NCBI RefSeq assembly: GCF_025144725.1
Contig: NZ_JALXKS010000017.1
Coordinates: forward strand, 1 to 52,640
Reading direction: 5' to 3'
Source: Brevibacterium sp. p3-SID960
Lineage (GTDB): Bacteria > Actinomycetota > Actinomycetes > Actinomycetales > Brevibacteriaceae
DNA length: 52,640 bases
In this document: positions 34,816 through 43,512 of the stretch, piece after piece
Position numbering within the stretch: the first letter of the stretch is position 1
How the letters are laid out: each line of letters begins with the position of its first letter
Program-made: the position numbers and the translations under genes
The notes under the pieces: generated by a model
What the model saw: only the letters and a program-made list of their open reading frames with translations
The model's database searches: none
What the model was told of the DNA's origin: nothing

Positions 34816-36003
34816 GTGAGCGAACACGCACGCATTGACGAGGCGGTCGCGGCAGCCACAGCCGCGGCCGCCGGGCTCACCGGCGCCGAGGCGGAAGCGC
34901 GGGCCCCGCACGCCGGGCTGCTCTACGACTACGGCCTGGCCTGGGTGAACTTCCCGCGCGGCGCCGGCGGTCTGGGCGTCTCGGCGAGCCTGCAGGACTA
35001 CGCCGATGCCGCCGTTGACGCCGCTGGGCTGCACCGGCCGGACCCGCACGACAACGCGATCGGCTTCGGCATGGCCGCCCCGACTATCGCCGCCTACGGC
35101 ACCGCTGAACAGAAGACGTGGCTCAGACGCATCTACACGCTTGAGACGATCGTCTGCCAGCTCTTCAGCGAACCCGGCGCCGGTTCCGACCTCGCCGCCG
35201 TCGCAACGAAGGCCGTCCGCGACGGGGACACCTACCGGGTGACCGGGCAGAAGGTGTGGACCTCCGGAGCGCACAACGCTGACCTGGCGATCCTCATCGC
35301 CCGCACCGACCCGAGTGTGCCCAAGCATCGCGGACTGAGCTACTTCCTGCTCGACATGCACGCCCCCGGGGTCGAGACCCGCGGACTGCGCCAGATCACC
35401 GGCGAGGCCGAATTCAACGAAGTGTTCCTCACCGATGTGCCGGTGCCTGCATCCATGCGCCTCGGTGAGCCTGGCGAGGGCTGGAAGATCGCGAACACCA
35501 CGCTGAACAACGAACGGGTGGCGATCGGCGGGGGAGCACCGCGCGAAGGCGGCATGCTCGGCGTTGTCACGCGGGCCTGGCGCGAGCAGCCGGAGGTGCG
35601 CGATCCGCTGCTGCACGACGAGCTCATGCGGCTGTGGGTCGAATCCGAAGCCGCCCGGATGCTCGGAGAGCGCACCGCCCAGCAGGTCGCCGCCGGCCAG
35701 CCCGGGCCCGAAGGGTCTGGTGCGAAGCTGTCCTTTGCGCGCAACGCCCAGCAGCTCTCCGCCCTTGATGTGCGGATGCGGGGAGTCGACGGGCTGCGCC
35801 ACGACAGCTACGAGATGCGCCGGCCCGAGCACTATTCGATGACCGGCCGCACCCCGGTCTACCGGTACCTGCGTGCGAAGGGCAACTCGATCGAAGGCGG
35901 CACCAGCGAGATCATCCGCAACATCATCGCCGAACGCGTCCTCGGACTGCCCGGCGAACACCGCACCGACAAAGACCTGCCGTTCAAGGATCTGCCCAGA
36001 TGA
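34816..36003 (+). CDS. Acyl-CoA dehydrogenase, large partner of a two-gene pair
   Basis: A 395-residue dehydrogenase with CQLFSEPGAGSDLAAVATKAVRDGDTYRVTGQKVWTSGA and the C-terminal RAKGNSIEGGTSEIIRNIIAERVLGLPG signature. The next gene overlaps it by ATGA and encodes a second, divergent dehydrogenase. In actinobacteria such adjacent pairs often form alpha2-beta2 enzymes with one combined active site per dimer, acting on steroid side chains or other bulky acyl-CoAs. GTG start 4 bp after the previous stop, so the operon is tight here. Confidence 0.92.
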   Translation: MSEHARIDEAVAAATAAAAGLTGAEAEARAPHAGLLYDYGLAWVNFPRGAGGLGVSASLQDYADAAVDAAGLHRPDPHDNAIGFGMAAPTIAAYGTAEQKTWLRRIYTLETIVCQLFSEPGAGSDLAAVATKAVRDGDTYRVTGQKVWTSGAHNADLAILIARTDPSVPKHRGLSYFLLDMHAPGVETRGLRQITGEAEFNEVFLTDVPVPASMRLGEPGEGWKIANTTLNNERVAIGGGAPREGGMLGVVTRAWREQPEVRDPLLHDELMRLWVESEAARMLGERTAQQVAAGQPGPEGSGAKLSFARNAQQLSALDVRMRGVDGLRHDSYEMRRPEHYSMTGRTPVYRYLRAKGNSIEGGTSEIIRNIIAERVLGLPGEHRTDKDLPFKDLPR

Positions 36004-37136
36004 CCATCGAAATGCTCGACACCGAACTGGCCGCCGACCTCAGACGCACCGTGCGCGCGTTCCTCACCGAACGCTGCGACCCCGGCACCGTCGCCGAGGT
36101 GTACGACGACCCTGCCATCGCCTCCCGCGAGCTCAACGACGGGTGGGCTCGCGAACTCGGGCTCGCGGGACTGCTCGTCCCCGAAGCAGACGGCGGAGCC
36201 GGCGCCAGCCTCGCCGAAGCCGCCGTCGTCGCCCACGCGATCGGTCGGCATGCCGCACCGCTGCGCTTCCTCACCTCCGGCGTCATCGCCACCACCCTGG
36301 CAACCCGCGCCGGAGACCGCGACCTGGCAGCCGCCCTGGCTGCGGGCGACCGGTACGCCGCCGTCGCCTTTCCGGCCACCAGCCCGACCCTGAACAGCGG
36401 ACTGGCGGCAGCCACCGCCTCGAATGCGGACGAGGCGGGCACAGCCCACGTCAGCGGCACCATCGCAGGTGTGATGGAAGCAGCAGGTGCTGATGATCTC
36501 ATCGCCGTGCTCGGCAGCGGGGAGGACACAACGATCGTCGTCATCGACCCCGCGGAGGCACGCATTCTGCCCTTCCTCAGCCTGGACGAGACCCGCAGAC
36601 TCGCCGACATCACCGTCGAGAACGCAGCGGCACGGATCGTCGCCACCGGCCCCCAGGCGGTGGCTGCGGTCGAGGCGGCGACGCTGGCCGGGCAGGTGGC
36701 GCTGGCTGCCGAACTCGCCGGAACCGCGGCCCAGGCGCTCTCCACCACCCTGGACTACGTGCGCACCCGCGTGCAGTTCGGGCGTGCGGTCGGCTCCTAC
36801 CAGGCGATCAAACATCGGCTCGCCGATCTGTGGCTGGCCGTCAGCCAGGCCGATGCCGCTGCCACATACGCTGCTCAGACGGCGGCGAACTGGCAGCGCG
36901 GGGACGAGGATCTGCGCGAGGCCCGGATCTGCGCACTCACCGCGCTCGCCTACGCCGCTCCGGTCGCCGTGCAGGCCGCCGAGGAAGCCGTGCAGCTGCA
37001 CGGCGGAAACGGCATGACCTGGGAGTATCCGATCCACCTGCTGCTCAAGCGGGCCAAGGCCGGCGAGCTGACCCTCGGACATCCGGCAGCCAACCGCGCA
37101 GCCCTGGCCGAACTCACTGAGCTTCCCGTGTGGTGA
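36000..37136 (+). CDS. Acyl-CoA dehydrogenase, small partner of the pair
   Basis: A 378-residue dehydrogenase-like protein. It keeps the flavin-domain end RVQFGRAVGSYQAIKHRLADLWL and VQLHGGNGMTWEYPIHLLLKRAK, but the middle strands are Ala-rich and poorly conserved, and the EPGAGSD-type motif is replaced by VAFPATSP. This loss is typical of the non-catalytic subunit in heteromeric acyl-CoA dehydrogenases. ATGA overlap with the partner gene. Its 3' end contains half of a CRP-like site. Confidence 0.9.
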   Translation: MTIEMLDTELAADLRRTVRAFLTERCDPGTVAEVYDDPAIASRELNDGWARELGLAGLLVPEADGGAGASLAEAAVVAHAIGRHAAPLRFLTSGVIATTLATRAGDRDLAAALAAGDRYAAVAFPATSPTLNSGLAAATASNADEAGTAHVSGTIAGVMEAAGADDLIAVLGSGEDTTIVVIDPAEARILPFLSLDETRRLADITVENAAARIVATGPQAVAAVEAATLAGQVALAAELAGTAAQALSTTLDYVRTRVQFGRAVGSYQAIKHRLADLWLAVSQADAAATYAAQTAANWQRGDEDLREARICALTALAYAAPVAVQAAEEAVQLHGGNGMTWEYPIHLLLKRAKAGELTLGHPAANRAALAELTELPVW

Positions 37137-37145
37137 GGATCACAC
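37130..37145. promoter_or_regulatory. CRP/GlxR-like site before the thiolase gene
   Basis: TGTGG-N6-TCACA, one base off the TGTGA-N6-TCACA consensus. It straddles the stop codon of the dehydrogenase and lies 8 bp before the thiolase -10 element. Confidence 0.4.
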
Positions 37146-37153
37146 AGACGCAA

Positions 37154-37159
37154 TAGACT
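37154..37159 (+). promoter_or_regulatory. Candidate -10 TAGACT of the thiolase gene
   Basis: TAGACT lies 35 nt before the thiolase ATG, in a 58-bp gap. An AGAAAGGA ribosome-binding site follows. The -35 position is covered by the CRP-like site. Confidence 0.35.
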
Positions 37160-37194
37160 GACGGGGCGCCCCTCGTCATCCAGAAAGGACACCC

Positions 37195-38394
37195 ATGACA
37201 GACGCAGTCATCGTCTCCACCGCCCGCACGCCGATCGGCAGGGCCTATCGCGGCGCCTTCAACAACACCCAGCCGCAGGAACTCGCCGGCCACGCCATCC
37301 GCCACGCCGTCGAGCGCGCCGGCATCGAGGGTGCTGAAGTCGACGACGTCATCCTCGGCGCCGCCCTCCAGCAGGGCTCCCAGAGCGGCAACATCGCCCG
37401 CCAGGCCGCCTTGCGCGCCGGCCTGCCCGTCACCGTCTCCGGCATGACGATCGACCGGCAGTGCTCCTCCGGCCTGATGGCGATCGCCACCGCGGCCAAG
37501 CAGATCACCCACGACGGCATGAAGATCGCCGTCGGCGGCGGTGTCGAATCGGTCTCACTCGTCCAGAACGACAAGATGAACACCTTCCGCGCCAAGGACC
37601 CGTGGCTGGTCGAGAACATCCCAGGCCTGTACCTGCCGATGCTCCACACCGCCGAGGTCGTCGCCGAACGCTACGAGGTCTCCCGCGAGGACCAGGACGC
37701 CTACGCGTACGAATCCCAGATGCGCACCGCCGCCGCCCAGGATGGCGGCCGCCTCGATGCGGAGATCGTGCCGCTGGAGTCCGTGCAGCTGATCCAGGAC
37801 AGGGAGACCAAGGAGATCTCCGAGAAGACCGTCACCCTGACCAAGGACGAGGGCAACCGCCCGCAGACCACCCTGGACGGACTCGCCGGCCTCAACCCGG
37901 TGCTCGAACCCGGTGTCGCCTCCGCCCACCCGTCTATCACCGCCGGCAACGCCTCCCAGCTCTCCGACGGCGCCTCGGCCGCGGTTCTCATGTCCGATGA
38001 CGAGGCCTCCCGCCGTGGGCTCGAGCCGCTGGGCGTCTACCGCGGCATGGCCGTGGCCGGCTGCGAACCGGATGAGATGGGAATCGGCCCGGTCTTCGCC
38101 GTGCCGAAGCTGCTCGATCAGCACGGACTGAGCGTCGACGACATCGATCTGTGGGAGCTCAATGAGGCCTTCGCCGTGCAGGCACTGTACTGCCGCGACC
38201 GGCTCGGCATCGACCCGGAGCGCTATAACGTCGACGGCGGCGGCATCTCCGTCGGCCACCCCTACGGCATGACCGGCGCCCGGCTCACCGGCCACGCCCT
38301 CATCGAGGGCAAGCGACGCGGCGCGAAGCTCGTCGTCGTCACCATGTGCATCGGCGGCGGCATGGGCGCCGCCGGCCTCTTCGAGGTCTGCTGA
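37195..38394 (+). CDS. Acetyl-CoA C-acyltransferase (thiolase)
   Basis: Cleaves 3-oxoacyl-CoA with CoA in the last step of beta-oxidation. In the 399-residue chain the acylated Cys is in [12 protein letters not shown], the active-site His and Gly in [11 protein letters not shown], and the second Cys in [15 protein letters not shown]. The [16 protein letters not shown] segment is also present. Length is normal. It has its own gap with a candidate promoter, and a strong terminator follows, so it can be expressed apart from the dehydrogenases. No enoyl-CoA hydratase gene is present in the cluster. Confidence 0.95.
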   Translation: MTDAVIVSTARTPIGRAYRGAFNNTQPQELAGHAIRHAVERAGIEGAEVDDVILGAALQQGSQSGNIARQAALRAGLPVTVSGMTIDRQCSSGLMAIATAAKQITHDGMKIAVGGGVESVSLVQNDKMNTFRAKDPWLVENIPGLYLPMLHTAEVVAERYEVSREDQDAYAYESQMRTAAAQDGGRLDAEIVPLESVQLIQDRETKEISEKTVTLTKDEGNRPQTTLDGLAGLNPVLEPGVASAHPSITAGNASQLSDGASAAVLMSDDEASRRGLEPLGVYRGMAVAGCEPDEMGIGPVFAVPKLLDQHGLSVDDIDLWELNEAFAVQALYCRDRLGIDPERYNVDGGGISVGHPYGMTGARLTGHALIEGKRRGAKLVVVTMCIGGGMGAAGLFEVC

Positions 38395-38409
38395 CATCAG
38401 CCGGCCCGC

Positions 38410-38437
38410 GCCCGGCGGTCACCGTTGACCGCCGGGC
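38410..38437 (+). terminator. Terminator hairpin after the thiolase gene
   Basis: Perfect 12-bp stem (38410-38421 with 38426-38437) and a 4-nt loop, 16 bp past the thiolase stop. Confidence 0.7.
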
Positions 38438-38475
38438 ACACCCGAATTCCGAACATCACGATCCGAGGAGAGACG

Positions 38476-40149
38476 ATGAGCATTTCGGAGACCCGTCCCT
38501 GGCTCAAGACCTACAGCCACCTGTCCCAGCTCCATGAGCCCGTCCCGCACACCACCGGCGATGCGCTGCTGCGCGAGACGGTCGAGAAGTTCCCCGATCG
38601 CCGCGCCATCGCCTACTTCGGATACGAGCCCACGTGGGCCGACATCGCCCGCCAGACCGACGCCTACGCCGCCTGGCTGACCGACAAGGGCATCGGCAAG
38701 GGCGACCGGATCGGCGTGTACCTGCAGAACACTCCGCACTACCACATCGCTGTGTTCGGGGCGTGGAAGGTCGGCGCGATCCCGGTGCCGCTCAACCCGA
38801 TGTACCGCGACGAGCTCAGCCATATCTTCGCCGATTCCGGCATCCGCGGCCTCGTCGTCTCCGCCGCCGCCCACCTCGACCGGGTCAAGACCTACAGCCA
38901 GGACCTCGAATGGGTGCTCACCTGCCAGGACACCGACTTCCAGACGACCAACGACGAACGCATCTTCGGGATCTTCGCCGACCACTACGACACCGGCTGC
39001 GAAGAGCTCCTCGACGTCGTCAAAGCCAACGAGGGCCGTGCGGTGCCCGCCCCTGAGCTCAGCCCAGACGACACCGCGATCATCGGCTACACCTCCGGTA
39101 CCTCCGGCCGGTCGAAGGGCGCAGCGGTCACCCATCGCGGCGTGAGCGTCAACTCCCTGTCCCTGGGCATGCACCAGGGGCTTGACGAGAACGACGTCAT
39201 CTTCACCCTCGCCCCGGTCTTCCACATCACCGGCTTCGTCTGCCAGTTCATCGCCTCCGTCGCCATCGGCGCGGCCCTGGCGATGAACTACCGGTTCGAA
39301 CCGGCCAGCACCCTGGAGATCTTCCGCCGCGAGAAGCCGCAGTACATGGCCGGCCCGGCCACGGCTTACATGGCGCTGCTGGCGCACCCGACCTTCGAGA
39401 CCGACGCCTTCGACTCCTTCAAATCACTCATGTCCGGCGGTGCTCCGCTGCCCGATGCGATCGTGCGGAAGTTCGAAGAGCGCACCGGCCACTACATCGG
39501 CCAGGGCTACGGGCTGACTGAGACGACCGCGCAGTGCATCGTCGTCCCGCCGGGCATGCGCGCCCCGGTCGACCCCGACAGCGGCAACCTGTCCTGCGGG
39601 CTGCCGGTGCCCGACACCGTCGTGCGCATCCTCGACGACGACGGCAACGAACTCGGCCCCCGTGAGGTCGGTGAGATCTGCGTGCGCGGCCCGATGGTCG
39701 TCAGCGAGTACATCAACAACCCAAGCGCCTCGGCCTCGGAGATCCCCGGCGGGGAGCTCAGAACCGGCGATGTCGGTTTCATGGACGAAGACGGCTGGGT
39801 GTTCATCGTCGACCGCAAGAAGGACATGATCAACGCCGCCGGCTTCAAAGTCTGGCCGCGCGAGGTCGAAGACGTCCTCTACACCCACCCTGCCGTGCTC
39901 GAAGCCGCCGTCGTCGGCGTACCCGATGAGTACCGCGGCGAAACGGTCACCGCCTTTGTCAGCCTGCAGCCCGGCGCTGAGGCCACCGAGGACGAGCTCG
40001 TCGCCTACTGCCGTGAGCACCTGGCCGCCTACAAGGCCCCGCGCCACGTCAACTTCATCGAAGCGCTGCCCAAGACTGCCTCGGGCAAGATCCTGCGCCG
40101 CGAGATGCGCCGCATCGGAGCCGAGCAGGTCTCCGGCGAGGCGAGCTGA
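38476..40149 (+). CDS. Class I adenylate-forming acyl-CoA synthetase
   Basis: A 557-residue AMP-binding enzyme with AIIGYTSGTSGRSKGAAVTHRG (P-loop), IGQGYGLTETTAQCIV, TGDVGFMDEDGWVFIVDRKKDMINAAGFKVWP, and the catalytic Lys in PKTASGKILRREMR. It differs clearly from the ligase at 30.3-31.9 kb, so the cluster can activate two kinds of acids. The start at 38476 has GAGGAGAG upstream; the in-frame codon at 38425 lies inside the terminator region. Two hairpins follow the stop. Confidence 0.93.
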   Translation: MSISETRPWLKTYSHLSQLHEPVPHTTGDALLRETVEKFPDRRAIAYFGYEPTWADIARQTDAYAAWLTDKGIGKGDRIGVYLQNTPHYHIAVFGAWKVGAIPVPLNPMYRDELSHIFADSGIRGLVVSAAAHLDRVKTYSQDLEWVLTCQDTDFQTTNDERIFGIFADHYDTGCEELLDVVKANEGRAVPAPELSPDDTAIIGYTSGTSGRSKGAAVTHRGVSVNSLSLGMHQGLDENDVIFTLAPVFHITGFVCQFIASVAIGAALAMNYRFEPASTLEIFRREKPQYMAGPATAYMALLAHPTFETDAFDSFKSLMSGGAPLPDAIVRKFEERTGHYIGQGYGLTETTAQCIVVPPGMRAPVDPDSGNLSCGLPVPDTVVRILDDDGNELGPREVGEICVRGPMVVSEYINNPSASASEIPGGELRTGDVGFMDEDGWVFIVDRKKDMINAAGFKVWPREVEDVLYTHPAVLEAAVVGVPDEYRGETVTAFVSLQPGAEATEDELVAYCREHLAAYKAPRHVNFIEALPKTASGKILRREMRRIGAEQVSGEAS

Positions 40150-40168
40150 GTCACACGCCCGACCCGCT

Positions 40169-40186
40169 CCCGCAAGCTGCTGCGGG
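40169..40186 (+). terminator. Small hairpin after the acyl-CoA synthetase gene
   Basis: CCCGCA and TGCGGG pair around a 6-nt loop, 20 bp past the stop codon. Confidence 0.4.
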
Positions 40187-40195
40187 ACTATGATC

Positions 40196-40227
40196 GAGAG
40201 GCGGATGCCACACGGCGTCCGCCTCTC
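40196..40227 (+). terminator. Long hairpin between the synthetase and MATE genes
   Basis: A 14-bp stem with one G-T pair (40196-40209 with 40214-40227) and a 4-nt loop. It is either the terminator of the synthetase gene or a 5' leader structure of the MATE gene, because TATGAT (40189-40194) directly before it looks like a -10 element. Confidence 0.6.
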
Positions 40228-41599
40228 GGCACGTTCGCCCCCCACCGTCCGTCGAAAGGCCCGACCGATCGCCAGCCGCAACCGCTTCCTCGACAGGGAG
40301 ATCCTCGCCCTCGCGCTGCCGGCACTCGGCGCGCTGGCCGCCGAACCGGTGTTCCTGCTCGCCGACACCGCGATGGTCGGACACCTGGGACCGGCCTCGC
40401 TGGGTGCGCTTGCGATCGCCTCAACGATCATCCAGACGGTGCTCGGCCTCATGATCTTCCTCGCCTATGCCACCACCCCGCGGGTCGCCCGCAAGCTCGG
40501 TGAAGGCAACACCCCGGCCGCGATCGGCGCCGGCTTCGATGGCATCTGGCTGGCGCTGCTGACCTCGGTGCTCCTGCTGGCAGCAGGACTGCCGCTGCTT
40601 CAGGTGCCGATCAGCTGGTTCAACCCCACGCCCGCGGTGGCAGCCGGCGCTCACGCCTATCTTGCGATCTCCTGGTGGGGACTGCCGTTCATGCTCATCG
40701 TCATTGCCGCCACCGGGCTGCTGCGCGGTCTGCAGGACACCAAAACCCCGCTGTACGTGGCCGTCGGCGGGTTCCTGGCCAACATCGTCCTCAATGCCGT
40801 GTTCATCTACGGCCTCGGCATGGGCGTGGCCGGTTCTGCGCTGGGCTCGGTCATGGCGCATGTGGGCATGTGCTCGATCTACCTCGTCATCGCTGTGCGC
40901 GCCGCCCGCCGCCACCACGCACCCATCCGGCCGGACTGGTCCGGCGTGCTCGCCTCGGCCCGGACCTCCGGCTGGCTGCTCATGCGCAATATGTCGCTGC
41001 GGGCAGCGATGATCGTCCTCATCGTGCTCGCCACCGGCTTGGGAACCGTCCAGCTGGCGGCCATCCAGATCATCCAGACGCTGTTCAACTCCCTCGCCCT
41101 CGTCCTCGACGCGCTCGCCATCGCCGGACAGGCGATGATCGGCCTGCAGCTGGGCTACCGCAACCGCGAACAGGTCTCAGCGATCAACCGGCGGCTCGTC
41201 CAGTGGGGTATCGGCTTCGGTGTCCTCGTCGGCATCGTTCTGGCCGCCGTCTCACCGCTCATCGGCTTCGTCTTCACCTCCGATGCGGATGTGCGCAGCC
41301 TGCTGACCCCGCTCGTCATCGTCCTGGCGATCGGCATGCCGCTCGCCGGATACGTCTTCACTCTCGACGGCGTGCTCATGGGCGCCGAGGACGCCCGCTA
41401 CCTCGCCTTTGCGCAGCTGGCCGCCTTCCTCGGCTACTGCGGCATCCTCGCGCTCATCTACGCCCAATGGCCGACGGTGACGGTGCTGTGGGCCTGCTTC
41501 GGGATCGGCTTCGTCGCCCTGCGCGCGATCGGCCTGGGCTTCCGGGTGCGCAACGACGGCTGGATCCGCCGCGCCGAGGCAGTCGCCGAGCGCTCCTGA
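40205..41599 (+). CDS. MATE family efflux transporter
   Basis: Multidrug/metabolite antiporter with about 12 transmembrane helices, in the DinF-like branch. Conserved parts are REILALALPALGALAAEPVFLLADTAMVGHLG and the second-half equivalent RNMSLRAAMIVLIVLATGLGTVQLAAIQIIQ. The start is unclear. The family homology begins only at about 40275, and the codons before it (from the ATG at 40205 or 40190) lie in a strong hairpin. CGAAAGG at 40253-40259 sits 8 nt before an ATC codon at 40268, which would be a non-canonical start. Possible cargo: toxic organic cations. Confidence 0.88.
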   Translation: MPHGVRLSARSPPTVRRKARPIASRNRFLDREILALALPALGALAAEPVFLLADTAMVGHLGPASLGALAIASTIIQTVLGLMIFLAYATTPRVARKLGEGNTPAAIGAGFDGIWLALLTSVLLLAAGLPLLQVPISWFNPTPAVAAGAHAYLAISWWGLPFMLIVIAATGLLRGLQDTKTPLYVAVGGFLANIVLNAVFIYGLGMGVAGSALGSVMAHVGMCSIYLVIAVRAARRHHAPIRPDWSGVLASARTSGWLLMRNMSLRAAMIVLIVLATGLGTVQLAAIQIIQTLFNSLALVLDALAIAGQAMIGLQLGYRNREQVSAINRRLVQWGIGFGVLVGIVLAAVSPLIGFVFTSDADVRSLLTPLVIVLAIGMPLAGYVFTLDGVLMGAEDARYLAFAQLAAFLGYCGILALIYAQWPTVTVLWACFGIGFVALRAIGLGFRVRNDGWIRRAEAVAERS

Positions 41600-41675
41600 C
41601 CGCCAGACGGGATCTGCGCAGAAACCGCGGCTGCGACCATTACGCTGGTGGAGGCCGATGACGGAGAGGACACTC

Positions 41676-42170
41676 ATGCACATCACACCGCTGCCTGCAG
41701 ACTACACGCCTGAGCGCGCACGCGCGCTGCTGCTGCCCTTCCTGCTGCAGTGCATCAACTGGTCGCACAGCTCACCGGAGCTCGACGCCTCGGTCATCGA
41801 AGCCGACGACCAGCTCGCTGCCTACGTCGACGGCTGGGGCCGCGACGGCGACATCGCCGTCATCGCCTGGGATGAGGATCACCAGCCGGTCGGCGCTGCC
41901 TGGTGTCGGCTGCTGAGCGATCCGCCCGGCTACGGGTGGGTGGCCGATGACATTCCCGAGGTGTCCATCGCCGTGGCGCCCGACGCCCAGGGCAAGGGGG
42001 CCGGCCGCCAGCTGCTGCACACGCTGTGCCGACTCGCTGCTGTGTCCGGTCACCCGGCGCTGAGTCTGTCGGTGTCCGACGGCAACATGTCCAAGCACCT
42101 CTACACGCAGCTCGGATTCTCAGACATCGGCCGCTCAGGCGACAGCGATGTCATGCTCAAGGTGCTCTGA
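41676..42170 (+). CDS. GNAT family N-acetyltransferase
   Basis: A 164-residue acetyltransferase. The acetyl-CoA loop is VAPDAQGKGAGRQLLHTLCRLA (Q/R-x-x-G-x-G), and the last strands read ALSLSVSDGNMSKHLYTQLGF. Substrate unknown. The start at 41676 is chosen for GGAGAGGA 5 nt upstream; an ATG at 41658 is also in frame. TACGCT (41641-41646) may be its -10 element. It converges on the M1 peptidase gene, with a shared hairpin between them. Confidence 0.88.
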   Translation: MHITPLPADYTPERARALLLPFLLQCINWSHSSPELDASVIEADDQLAAYVDGWGRDGDIAVIAWDEDHQPVGAAWCRLLSDPPGYGWVADDIPEVSIAVAPDAQGKGAGRQLLHTLCRLAAVSGHPALSLSVSDGNMSKHLYTQLGFSDIGRSGDSDVMLKVL

Positions 42171-42172
42171 GG

Positions 42173-42198
42173 CCGCCGCTTTGCCGAGAACGCGGCGG
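42173..42198. terminator. Bidirectional hairpin between the GNAT and M1 peptidase genes
   Basis: CCGCCGC and GCGGCGG pair (42173-42179 and 42192-42198) across a 12-nt loop in the 34-bp space between convergent stops. Confidence 0.45.
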
Positions 42199-42204
42199 GG
42201 CAGG

Positions 42205-43512
42205 TCACCTCGGCAGCTGCGGCAGCTTCTCCTCGTACAGCCACGGGTCGACGATCGGCGCGACTGAGGAGCCGGTGACCTCTGCTGCCAGGTCGAGGAA
42301 GTCGGCGGTCGTGACGTAGCCGTACCGGTGGCGCTGCGTCCAGCCGCGCAGCAGCCGCCGGAACCACTCCTCGCCTACGTGAAGCCTGAGGGCGTGCAGC
42401 GTCAGCGCCCCGCGCTTGTAGATCCGGTCATCGAACATGTCGGCTGGGCCGGGATCGGCCAGCACCAGATCCTGGCGCTGGCTGTCGAGCAGGTCCCAGT
42501 GGATCTGGGCGAGCTCATCGGTGCGGCCGCGTCCGGCGGCCTGGGCCCACAGCCATTCGGCGTAGCAGGCGAAGCCCTCATTGAGCCAGATGTCCGACCA
42601 GTGGGTGAGAGTGAGTGAATTGCCGAACCACTGGTGGGCCATCTCGTGGGCGACGAGCCGTTCGGCCTCCCAGGTCGCGGCCAGGTGGTTCGGGCCCAGG
42701 ATCGACAGCGGCTGGGACTCCAGCGGGATCTCGAGGACGTCATCGGTGATGACGACGCCGTAGTGCTCGAAGGGGTACGGGCCGAACCAGTCGGTGAAGA
42801 TGCGCATCATGTCGTGCTGCTTGCCCAGAGCCCGCTGGGCGCGCTCCCGCAGTCCGCGTGAGCAGGCGATGCTCATCGGCACCGGGCCCGGCCGCTGGGC
42901 CGGTGCCAGCTCGGTCGTCTCGTACTGCCCGATCTGCACGGTCGCCAGGTACGGGGCCAGCGGCGCCTGGGACTCCCACACCCACCGGGTGCGCCCGGCC
43001 TTGCGGGAGGTGCTCACGAGCCGGCCGTTGGAGATGACGGCATACGGCGACTCGACGAGCACCGAGATGCGGAAGTCGGCTTTGTTCGAGGGATGGTCGT
43101 TGCACGGAAACCAGGTGGCCGCACCGTTGGGCTGGCCGGCGACGAGCACCCCGTCGGTCAGCTCCTCCCAGCCGACATCTCCCCACATGCCCATCGCCGG
43201 CTGCGGATTGCCGGCGTAGGAGATCTCGACGGTGCTCACAGTACCGCGCTGATAGGTCCGGCGGGGGAGGACGATGAGTTTGCGGCCGCGCTGCCGCCAC
43301 CGTGCCCGGGTGCCGTCGACGATCGCCTTGGACACCTGCAGGCCGGCGAGGTCGAGTTCGAAGGCGCTGCTGTCCTCCAGCAGCCGCACCCGCAGCCGGG
43401 CGTGGCCGGCGAGCCGGTTGGGGGCGATGCGGTAATCGAGCGTGAGGTCGTAGTGCTCGACACGCAGCATGGTGGTGCCGGAGTCAGGTGTGTAGGAGTC
43501 GACAGCGGTCAA
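42205..43512 (-). CDS. M1 family zinc metallopeptidase (aminopeptidase type)
   Basis: A 435-residue gluzincin. HEMAHQWFGN gives His289, Glu290 and His293, and NEGFACY gives the third zinc ligand Glu312, exactly 18 residues after His293. The usual GAMEN exopeptidase motif is replaced by IPLESQ (Glu265). The chain stops after the catalytic domain, so it lacks the long helical C-terminal domain of classical 850-residue M1 enzymes; this short form is known in actinobacteria. No signal peptide is seen. Its start overlaps the stop of the Pls-like synthetase by 4 bp, so it is translated with it. Epsilon-poly-lysine degrading enzymes of Streptomyces are zinc aminopeptidases (from memory), which makes degradation or self-protection a reasonable role. 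Confidence 0.92.
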   Translation of the reverse strand: MTAVDSYTPDSGTTMLRVEHYDLTLDYRIAPNRLAGHARLRVRLLEDSSAFELDLAGLQVSKAIVDGTRARWRQRGRKLIVLPRRTYQRGTVSTVEISYAGNPQPAMGMWGDVGWEELTDGVLVAGQPNGAATWFPCNDHPSNKADFRISVLVESPYAVISNGRLVSTSRKAGRTRWVWESQAPLAPYLATVQIGQYETTELAPAQRPGPVPMSIACSRGLRERAQRALGKQHDMMRIFTDWFGPYPFEHYGVVITDDVLEIPLESQPLSILGPNHLAATWEAERLVAHEMAHQWFGNSLTLTHWSDIWLNEGFACYAEWLWAQAAGRGRTDELAQIHWDLLDSQRQDLVLADPGPADMFDDRIYKRGALTLHALRLHVGEEWFRRLLRGWTQRHRYGYVTTADFLDLAAEVTGSSVAPIVDPWLYEEKLPQLPR

